Shown here piece by piece: positions 56,301 to 61,739 of a stretch of DNA of 64,000 bases. The notes below the pieces were generated by a model, which was not told the origin of the DNA, did no database searches, and was given only the letters and a program-made list of their open reading frames with translations. The DNA is from Lineus longissimus (Eukaryota > Nemertea > Pilidiophora > Heteronemertea > Lineidae): NCBI RefSeq assembly GCF_910592395.1, contig NC_088323.1, forward strand, positions 6,696,001-6,760,000, in the 5' to 3' direction. Position 1 is the first letter of the stretch. Every line of letters starts with the position of its first letter. The position numbers were made by a program, and so were the translations under genes.

Positions 56301-58207
56301 GAAGGATGAAGCTGTTTTGTGTGGAATTTAAGCTCCTCTTGATGGTCTCAATTTTAGTACAGTGACCTAGCAGCGTGGTGTTGATTTCCATTCTTTCACA
56401 CCTAAAATTCAGTGAATTGTCGAGACGACACCCAGGTTTATTAGGCCTAGAGACGTTGGCCTGGTTCTGCAGTACAGCCATAAAAAGAAAACGCAGGGCA
56501 ATGAAATACTGGAATAGAATTGTCGAGATGACGACGCTGGCAAGACCTCATTGACTTCTCAATGGACGACGACGTTGATGATTTTGATGTTACCTTTTCA
56601 GAGAAGATGGGCAACCGTAAACAGGCGTTGCGGCTCATCAACCAGGACCTGCGCGACGTCAACCAAGCGATTGAGTTCTGTAAGACGCACGATGATCGAG
56701 AACTATGGCAAGACCTCATTGACTTCTCCATGGATAAGCCGAGTAAGTTGAGAATTGACCTCCCTCAGCGGCCACCTCTCTAATATGGACACAGCTTAAG
56801 CTGCAGCGGTACAAAACTTTCGTTAAAAATAGCAAATGTACTTGCTCAAAAGTGACTTTGATGTGAGAAGGATGTTTCAGACATCACTGTGGTTTATTTG
56901 CGAGTGATGTAGAAGGAAATGTTGAATAGGGGTTGAGGTAAAAATGAGTTTCCGACTTCATTTTAGTTAATTTCTTCTGAAAATGTTTTCTGATCATTGC
57001 CAGTTGACTTTAGAGTATGATTCCTTGAAAATACAGAAAAGTAAACAAATTTTGATAAAAACTTCAGTTATTGAACTTGTCTTAGGGTTTAAGCAGCAAT
57101 GTGAGTTCCTCGGTGACTGTTGTTGTAAAGCGCCTCCAGACCAGCGTATGAGGACAAAAAGTGCTATTACAGACTATTACAAAACAGGATTATTCTCCAA
57201 AAGCTGTCCATAAAAACACAACTTTATCTTGGTTTCTGTCTCGTCAGGTTTCATTACAAGTCTCCTCCGAAACATCGGCACTCACGTCGACCCGATCATC
57301 CTCATCAAGAAAATCAACGAGGGATTAGAAATCCCCGGCCTACGCGACTCCCTCGTTAAGATACTCCAGGATTATAACCTCCAGATTGCGTTGAGGGAGG
57401 GATGTAAGAAGATACTAGTGTCCGATTGCTTCGGCCTTCTGACGCGACTCGTCAAGACGCAGAAGAAAGGCACTTGTATCGAGAGTATGCAGCTGTGTCA
57501 CGAGTGCCACGGACGGATTATCGTTAACGGTACGATTCTATCTAATCTTACGAAAAGACTCAGTTTTAACTTTAAGAGAGTGCCATGCCCGTGAGCCTTT
57601 TTACATCCTAGTCACATTCCTGAGTTCAACTAATTACGTTTGGCCAGAACAAAATGAAAAACACAAGAAATCAAAGTCATGAATTTGTTTTTCATCTACA
57701 TGTATTGTTGTTTTGTTTCAGATCTTCGACTTGCCAGCAATGTGTCGGTGTTTTATTGTAAACATGCATTCCATGAAGAATGCCTTCCTACTCATAGTAC
57801 AGTAAGTACAGTTAGGACAATGTAAAAACTCCCAACCCGGCTGAATTGTGTTGGTTTTTCAGGCAAGAATGTCTTCCAAAAGTCATTAAACTCTAAGAAA
57901 AACGTCACTACAATGAAATGTATCTGTCGGCCGACACTGACATTTGCAAGCCGTGTCAAATAACCACCTTGGAACTCTAGCAAAAGACATGATAAGAAAT
58001 CAGCGACAGTGTGATGCTAGTACATGTGGCGATGCATGGTAGAGTCACGTAAACTTCCTGGCCAACTAAATCCCACGCCCGAGTTTTCCCTTTTAAAGTC
58101 CAATTCAAGCAGTATTTGATGGCCTCTTCTTGCCGTTTTAGGAAGTCTGTCCAATTTGCAACTCTCAGAGGAGGGGCCCGGGTACGAGTCGGGCTGGGAG
58201 GACGTAA
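41302..58207 (+). CDS. VPS41: VPS41, HOPS complex subunit
   Basis: Nineteen exons: 41302..41355, 42265..42342, 43197..43292, 44176..44259, 44738..44947, 45343..45459, 45711..45778, 46201..46349, 47209..47306, 47902..48150, 48592..48885, 49378..49505, 50160..50346, 50578..50628, 55935..56127, 56602..56742, 57248..57529, 57722..57801 and 58142..58207. They total 2625 bases and 874 residues against 854 in human, with all phases consistent. An acidic N-terminus leads to a beta-propeller (KLKYERIGNDL, FLALGTHWG, CSLCWKDDTTLLIGWG, DLPSRYVEI), the clathrin-heavy-chain-type helical repeat (EGFKKYIHEWPCDLYN-like, KDPDIGQEYHGLQ), DPIILIKKINEGLEIPGLRD, and a C-terminal RING-H2 (CHEC, CKHAFHEEC, CPIC). 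HOPS tethers late endosomes, autophagosomes and lysosomes for fusion. Introns are loaded with MITEs and partial exon duplicates, and intron 14 (5.3 kb) hosts an antisense gene. Confidence 0.97.
41565..41661. mobile_element. 97-bp hairpin MITE in VPS41 intron 1
   Basis: TACTACAGGGTGGCCCA at the left is complementary to TGGGCCACCCTGTAGTA at the right. The inner AGGTTTTCCCTTGCACAA is partly complementary to TTGTGTAAGGGAAAAT. Mariner-like CAGGGTGGCCCA terminus. Confidence 0.75.
42344..42474 (+). mobile_element. Family A MITE forming the VPS41 intron 2 donor
   Basis: Starts TACAGTAGAAGTGATGTCCT and ends GGGAGGTTCCACTGTA. The first T is the T of the GT donor of exon 42265..42342, so the splice site GTACAG is one host G plus the element's own terminus. 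About 45 internal bases are missing compared with full copies. Confidence 0.85.
43561..43850. repeat. Family D palindromic repeat in VPS41 intron 3
   Basis: Terminal ATTAACACCTTCAGCGCCGA, then GTAGATCTACGTAGATCTAC, AAATCCCCCCTCTTTGAGCT and repeated ACTACGCCATCGCCATCTTC or its complement. The reverse-oriented relative is at 48160..48492. A terminal fragment (GGCGCTGAAGGTTTTAA) sits at about 44083..44099. Confidence 0.75.
44325..44489 (-). mobile_element. Family A MITE
   Basis: TACAGTAGAACCTCTCTTAG to GAGGTTCTACTGTA, near full length, about 65 bases after the VPS41 exon 4 donor. Confidence 0.88.
45055..45280 (+). repeat. Dispersed repeat, family 3 (longest copy)
   Basis: CTGTCCTTTGAATGAGACGT, TTCCTTGTATCTGGTGTCTA and GTGCCTAACGGTAGTGGCAC link it to the copies at 21050 and 33510. 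Located in VPS41 intron 5 just before exon 45343..45459. Confidence 0.6.
45880..46060 (-). mobile_element. Family A MITE
   Basis: TACATTAGAACCTCCCTTAG to GGGGTTCTACTGTA, full length, in VPS41 intron 7. Confidence 0.88.
46453..46612. repeat. 32-bp tandem repeat, five copies, VPS41 intron 8
   Basis: Units around ATTACGCTTGGCTTGAGATT and ATGAAATTTCCC. The GGCTTGA core recurs at 46462, 46494, 46526, 46558 and 46590, an exact 32-base spacing. Units differ at several positions. Confidence 0.88.
46939..47120 (-). mobile_element. Family A MITE
   Basis: TACAGTGGAACCTCCCTTAG to GAGGTTCTACTGTA, with an extra AACCTCTCTATTAAGGACA block compared with 38904..39063. Confidence 0.88.
47338..47536 (+). mobile_element. 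Family A MITE with internal block repeat
   Basis: GGTAGAACCTCTCTATTAAG to GAAGGTTCCACTCTACTGTA. The block TTGTCCTTAATAGAGAGG is repeated. It starts about 32 bases after the VPS41 exon 9 donor. Confidence 0.85.
48160..48492. repeat. Family D palindromic repeat after VPS41 exon 10
   Basis: Three tandem-like passages of GTCTTTTCAGTTCCT(A/T)CCTTGC, CCTGAAGATGGCGATGGCGT and CATGA(A/G)(G/T)(T/C)CC(A/G)T, ending GGCGCTGAAGGTGTTAATG. Reverse relative of 43561..43850. It begins almost at the exon 10 donor and ends at the exon 10 fragment. Confidence 0.72.
48490..48546 (+). pseudogene. Partial copy of VPS41 exon 10
   Basis: ACCACACGGATGTCTCCAAT through GCGTTGTCCATTTGCGGATT to GAACTCTATTAACGTAAC parallels exon 10 bases coding DYTDVSNDALSIRGFELYK, with about ten changes and an in-frame TAA where the exon has TATAAA. 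No acceptor. It directly follows the family D repeat. Confidence 0.8.
49031..49107 (+). pseudogene. 3' part of a duplicated VPS41 exon 13
   Basis: GAAGAAGGCAGTGAAACTCT to GACAAAGTGCCGATGAGTAT matches the end of exon 13 (KKAVKLLLDNMDKVP) and continues past the splice site into intron-like sequence. The donor GTGAGT has become ATGAGT. It lies in intron 11, upstream of exon 12. Confidence 0.85.
49659..49752 (+). pseudogene. 5' part of a duplicated VPS41 exon 13
   Basis: An acceptor-like TTTTCTTCAG is followed by CTATGCAAACGGCACGAGAT and TTACCTCAAACTCAAGCATG, parallel to exon 13 coding YTYDTRFDQALAIYLQLKHD. One extra T in TTTTGACC shifts the frame and creates a stop. It lies in intron 12, between exon 12 and the intact exon 13. 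Confidence 0.85.
49975..50115. repeat. Palindromic MITE, family B
   Basis: GGGCCTGGTTGTTCAACACA to GTTTTGAATAACTTGGCTC, with TAGCATAGCGTTA repeated inside. Ends about 45 bases before exon 13. Confidence 0.65.
50690..50850. repeat. 25-bp tandem repeat of ACAACACAATAC type
   Basis: Units of AATACATAATGCAACACAAC, with the remainder ACAAC, repeat about six times at the start of VPS41 intron 14. Long frames on the complementary strand (cysteine/valine-rich) are a by-product of the repeat. Confidence 0.85.
51458..55138 (-). CDS. Ankyrin-repeat Mab-21/cGAS-like nucleotidyltransferase (ANK-cGLR)
   Basis: Intronless 1226-residue protein nested antisense in VPS41 intron 14. Residues 1 to about 780 form roughly 20 ankyrin repeats, shown by recurring GADINA/GADVNA turns and TPLH-type helices. 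A linker leads to a Mab-21/cGAS fold at about 840-1200. There the nucleotidyltransferase loop is GSSAEG (G867-S868), LPNEMDFLFGV supplies E880 and D882, and VDIVPG supplies D1004, so the metal-binding triad is complete. Later cGAS-type landmarks include GYVLVPKP (1034-1041), WKISFPHLE (1061-1069) and TSYQLKMCFF (1115-1124). The zinc-ribbon insertion of vertebrate cGAS is absent. Family members with a full triad make cyclic or linear nucleotides on sensing nucleic acid; the product and ligand here are unknown. The start at 55138 opens directly into the first ankyrin helix. A possible acceptor (CAATTCAG) two bases upstream of the ATG hints at a 5' UTR intron. Stop at 51458..51460. Confidence 0.93.
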   Translation of the reverse strand: MAKFSDLYRAVEARDCARLRQLVHEGIDINCRDSKKRTVLHHAAEQFVGAHNTHVIKGVIWTLVDLGADINARDMERKTPLHYPLLGDAGRSTADEVFSKRNELRHRMSETFGPSTVIQTDEQLLMVIETGISRRKAQAVEFLVGLGADINARFDQNVTSIHRAIQLNNIRGIKTLLSLGVDVNAIRRINCTALNFALDRTQTALMKRLVELGADVNSGFTEQGPLLQAVELGRMDIVEKLLKHDADVTILRLDNKTPVIYAVTHRNSELVKTLAQLGADVNANICYSSLVNEIVKLRSVDVLKLLFRHSACAEALSPGFRRLTPLGIAVMSNVHGMMDCLLQHGADVNARYDLGISTLVTAMRLGDTDMVKALAKLEPRLVHLIPQIENITALYCAHDKDPNVMKLLLRYGADVNGKYDDAHYAVHEAIKLGNGEMLRVLADVGGDLNSKRAEGVTVIHSIIEHVDSEKATDYVAMIKLLVEAGLDLNQCYISGVRPLHDAVRHRKSDMVRILGELKADMNATKNKGESPVFQVLEILRKDRPITDMIRYFAENGLDVNSRMTMKVSPLHDAVGLGYADVVNVLINSGARRESVKHTVTILHFAITTGHKEAVKCLLKCGADINAKVNSNTSALHDAVGSSQLAMICTLGDSSSRHPDEIEHEKFPPDQTEHQLFTPIHMSIFRDNADITETLLKYGADLNCLQNVCATPLDVALKQGKAVCALLLRSQNMGAYNDTIGSSPLHEACRHGHIDQARLLIIKGSDVSKEDCHGNTPLEYLPLVKTADYHVLQETAKAASITKQVAAGFVSTLGCQDMTTSLQTPGIGAVRFIPSPSAAEVSARVKRLLESITQQCQTIPGRNLRNIGSSAEGTRVGLPNEMDFLFGVPLANNEERKIIDLGNGYVKYDYVMDGFMRLHQVHKNRGEAEQYMLPKVARGSAGFHTQFIEEIMMGVFLHSQNAASGEKVSVATQGAPGIKDTDRKACSLFTLIWNDGESVFTIPVDIVPGLLIDNWPEGATTRTWLMDEQELRSRGYVLVPKPPHAKSELAKKCTDEELHTLWKISFPHLETEHMQRLEQRVKDVYITAKCLRNPDVCRIMITDEDSLPRTVGKYVTSYQLKMCFFKNVAYFRQHDDLSLEEMVCKVYDDLVLGLSKNFIPLFFLPNVSALSGIKIDVPKCAKVAKIMARFVRALYQRDSQGDIAGGGDDQRDPSSVYSIYDISTEDV
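55615..55934 (+). repeat. Tandem 107-bp array of partial VPS41 exon 15 copies
   Basis: Three units precede the true exon 15 at 55935. Unit starts (TATCTT(A/G)ATGCCCT) lie at 55615, 55721 and 55828, 106 then 107 bases apart. Each contains about the first 77 bases of the exon (YLDALFKKDPDIGQEYHGLQ) followed by intron and, from unit 2 on, its own acceptor TCTTGTCATGTTTCCAG. Because 107 is not a multiple of three, splicing to an upstream acceptor with read-through shifts the frame and meets stops. Very high similarity between units implies recent origin. Confidence 0.92.
56539..56566 (+). pseudogene. 28-base copy of part of VPS41 exon 16
   Basis: GGCAAGACCTCATTGACTTC continuing TCAATGGA differs by one base from exon 16 at 56707..56734 (QDLIDFSMD). 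It lies only 35 bases before the exon 16 acceptor. Confidence 0.8.
56748..56795 (-). mobile_element. Family A MITE fragment abutting the VPS41 exon 16 donor
   Basis: Directly after the donor GTAAG, the intron reads TTGAGAATTGACCTCCCTCA then GCGGCCACCTCTCTAATATG and GACAC, a diverged family A left end. Only about 48 bases remain recognisable. Confidence 0.65.
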
Positions 58208-59320
58208 GGAATGGATACGAATGTCATTTTTGGAATCGATGCAGACACGGACACACAGACATTACTTGGTGTTTGTCCAAATGGAGATTGGTGATTGGAC
58301 ACTGTGAAAGGACTTCTAGTTTCGGACAGATTCACGGACTCCTAGTTTCGGACTGATCTATGGACTTCTAGTAATGAACCGATGAAGTTTTTGGAAACAA
58401 AGGGTGTCTAGGTGCCCTCCCCAAGAAAAACTTGTAAATTTTTTTGAAATTTTTAGTGCCAAGTATGCATTTTCTTGGCATCTGAGGCCTGAAATTGGGC
58501 AGTATTTTTTACCTTCCCCTATAAAAATTGTGGATCTCCGTCGAAAAGGGGGTAGGGAGCATTGTGGATAGGACAGATGTCGTCTGTCTGTGTCCCCCTT
58601 GCTCTAAATGAATGTGCTCATGACTACTGTAACTCTGGAACTTGGTGTGGGATTTTGCCGTTGTCGAAGTCTTTCCTCCCCTTCCTATCTCGTGCGTCTT
58701 TGAATGGAATCGATTTGGGGATCCTGAAAATACAAAAGTGTGGTTTTGTTTATAGGCAACGATGACTATAAAATGGTTTAGAAGACTTCACAAGAACTTT
58801 CTTGTTGGAATATATGAAGTGTTAAGCGGAAAGATTTGATACTGAACTGGTTGTATGAGTACAAATGGACTCACCAATCCTGCAAGACGGAGTTTGAGCT
58901 TGGGATTTGGCCCAAACCTCTCATGTCAGCTTGGCAGTTTGGTCTAAAACCTGTTCAGCTAAAGTCTTGCTGTTTTGGTGAGACAATTATACCTTGAAGT
59001 TCACTATCAATTCCTGAATTCAGTTTGAAGTTTTCAATGGCGGTTAGATATTTCAGGGGACTAGATTCTTTCGATAGATTTAGAGTTTATCATGAAGACT
59101 TATTATAACACGAGTTCCAGTTAAACAAGATATGCTACAAGCAGATTTTCGTTGAGCTGGAGTTTGACTGTAAAGGGTGAAGAGATTTTCCAGATTACAG
59201 TGGTCATTTGAGTTATAAAGCGGTGCTAGTAAGGTTGTCCAATGGACACAAACTCTGTATATAGACCTGTTAATCTAATCTTGAATGTGGTAAATTCACG
59301 GGACACCTCCTTAAAACTTA
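58208..59320 (+). other. VPS41 3' UTR and downstream DNA
   Basis: Follows the TAA at 58205..58207. A short repeated motif (GGACTTCTAGTTTCGGAC, GGACTCCTAGTTTCGGAC) lies near 58309..58370. I found no canonical AATAAA and no other gene. Confidence 0.5.
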
Positions 59321-59500
59321 TACAGCAGAACCTCTCTATTAAGGAGATCCTCGGGACTGACAAGTACTGTCCTTAAAAGAGGGGTGTTATTAGAGAGGTC
59401 AAGTTAAAGAGAAACAACCAACCTTGGGACCAAAACTAGTGTCCTTATTAGATAGGGTGTCCTTAATAGAGAGGTGTCCGCTAAGGGAGGTTCCACTGTA
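59321..59500 (+). mobile_element. Family A MITE
   Basis: TACAGCAGAACCTCTCTATT to GGGAGGTTCCACTGTA, near full length, downstream of VPS41. Confidence 0.88.
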
Positions 59501-59812
59501 TGTGATATTATACTTGTACATATGACAGAACATTGAGTAACACGTGTTCACCTATTCTGAAATCCTAAAACAAAATTGAACTTTTCCCAAAAGGCTGATT
59601 GGTTCATTTCCAATGAGCACGCGAAAAGCAGAATTCAACACTCTTGATTTTAAAGTTGGGATCCATAATTTATCATTTGTTTTAAAAAGCATAAACAATA
59701 ACCTGCTCAGTGTCAGGACCATTTCGGCTAGCTGTATGTTGCTTTGATTTCAAGTGTCTATTTATCCTAATCACCCGTAATAACGTCGCCGTTTTTGTTG
59801 GTGCGTCGTTAA

Positions 59813-60130
59813 ATAACACTTTCCGCTACCCTGGCGGGCATTTTGGTAGCTAAAGGTAGTACTGGATCGATTTCGGCGGCTACTGTATCTTTAGCTTCAC
59901 AAGGTGATCCCTCATTATCTGGCTTGTTGGTGGCGGCTGTGATCGCTTTGGTACGAATTGGTGGAGGAGATATCGTGACTCCCCAATCTGCCCTGCGATC
60001 CTTTATGGCTAGGGTACGAACAAGGGAACGATCGGTTGATCCGATATCAAGGGGCATACGTCGACTCTTCCGTATCATACCTCAATGCGACTCAGCCTCA
60101 CCTTGGGTCAGACGTTTAGGGAGAATCAAT
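59813..60130. other. Locally GC-rich segment open on both strands
   Basis: Composition changes sharply from AT-rich flanks. Plus frame: VAKGSTGSISAATVSLASQG... to a stop at 60181. Minus frame (59809..60078): MIRKSRRMPLDIGSTDRSLV... I recognise neither. It may be a remnant of a transposon or retroposed gene, or an exon of the minus-strand candidate to its right. Confidence 0.3.
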
Positions 60131-60296
60131 TTGGTGATCCGATTTCTGTTTGCGACCAACTGGGTCTACTCTGGCGTGTGATCCACAATTAGCGTACTCT
60201 TCCATATAAGGCTGCGGCTGGGAACGAACATCGCCGTACTGGATCCTCGTCTGATAAGTGGGCAGTGACACCGCATCCAGATTTTGATGATGAGTT
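60116..60296 (-). CDS. Candidate terminal exon of an unassigned minus-strand gene
   Basis: Minus-strand acceptor TTAGTTATTTCAG at 60297, then an open frame reading THHQNLDAVSLPTYQTRIQY, GDVRSQPQPYMEEYANCGSH and KSDHQIDSP before TAA. Polar and Gln/Pro-rich, like a cytoplasmic tail. The same exon is duplicated at 60347..60509. Family not recognised. Could also be the end of a repetitive element. Confidence 0.35.
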
Positions 60297-60556
60297 CTGA
60301 AATAACTAATTGGTACACCTCCCGAGAATTGTCTGTCTAATAACATTTGGTGATCCGATTTCTGGTTGCGGCTAATTGGGTCTACTCTGGCGTCCGATCC
60401 ACAATTGGCGTACTCTTCCATATAAGGCTGCGGCTGGGAACGAACATCGCCGTGAATCCTCGTTTGATAAGTGGGCCGTGACACTGCATCCAGATTTTGA
60501 TGATGAATTCTGAAATAATAAATTGGTACACCCTGAGAATTGTCTGTGTAATAACA
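60131..60556. repeat. Tandem duplication of 216 bp
   Basis: TTGGTGATCCGATTTCTG at 60131 recurs at 60347, and all later blocks (GTACTCTTCCATATAAGGCT, CATCCAGATTTTGATGATGA, GAGAATTGTCTGT) match in order. The second copy has a few deletions. Each copy carries the candidate minus-strand exon with its TTTCAG acceptor. Confidence 0.88.
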
Positions 60557-61739
60557 GACACATGCAATCGTTAGGATAAATTAATCTATGTCATTAAAGC
60601 AACACCGACATTCGAAATGTTTGAAAGGAATTATCAAGATGTCATTATCAATCGCCTTTTTTTATCAAACATACTACCAGTCCAGACCTTTGATCCACAT
60701 CAAATGAAATGTATGGAAATCCATCCCCTTCCTGACTATTAAAGATATTCTAAAGAAAGTCAATTTACTGACAGCAATACTCTGTACAACAGATTTAGAT
60801 TTAGGCCTTAATCAATTGATTCAGACTGTGTAAAAATACTTTAATCTGACTTCTATAAGACCATCTAATGAACTTTAACGAAGGAAAGATTCCCGCTGTG
60901 GGATATCCTTTGACTTTCCATTTACAACTTAGGTTGGGTTGTGTTGAAATTCACGAAAATGGTCTAATACTTGTGATTTCACAGTATTTCGCCTCCCTTG
61001 CATGTACTGTGATAGAGAAATTGTGCTTTGAATAAAAACAGTATAAACAATTACCATTGCTGTTGTTTACTATATGGTCAATGCTGTGAACTAGGTCAGG
61101 AGTCATGACTTTGGTGGTGGCATCACATGGCTTGTTATGGAATATCCATTGCAAGTCCTGACCAGTTTTACAGTAGGCTATAAGATGTCTCCTACTGCTT
61201 GACGCTGAACATTCAGGACCGTACTCAGACGATGCATCGAGAGTTGTGATGGCTGAGATGATGTCAGAGTCGAGAGTTAGCAACAGCAAAATCCTTTACC
61301 AGGAGATGCCAAGGCTGATAGCTGTTTGGAATGTGACCTGGAATTATCCCATTGTAAACAATGAAGTCACTTATCAATAATTATTGTCAACATAGTCCCT
61401 TTAATAACGAATAGCATCAAAGAGCACCTGGATGCTGCCATTGTTATTATTGGATAGAGTCAACAGTAACCAACCTACAGGATCGCCCAAAAAAATACCT
61501 CACAGGTTTGAAATAGACCAAAGCATGCTGAAAAATTCTTGTGCTGCCCTCTATTGATCATTCAAGGAACTAAATTTTAATTGCGTCGGATCGGAACGAA
61601 ACCTCCGCCATTGGTAATTTTTTGCTCCAAAGAGCCTCCATAACGAATTTCAACCCGATAAACCCTTGGGAACATGGTTTTCTAGCACCCCTCCAAATTT
61701 CACCACTTTTTCCTCATCTGAATCCTAAACTACTGATTG

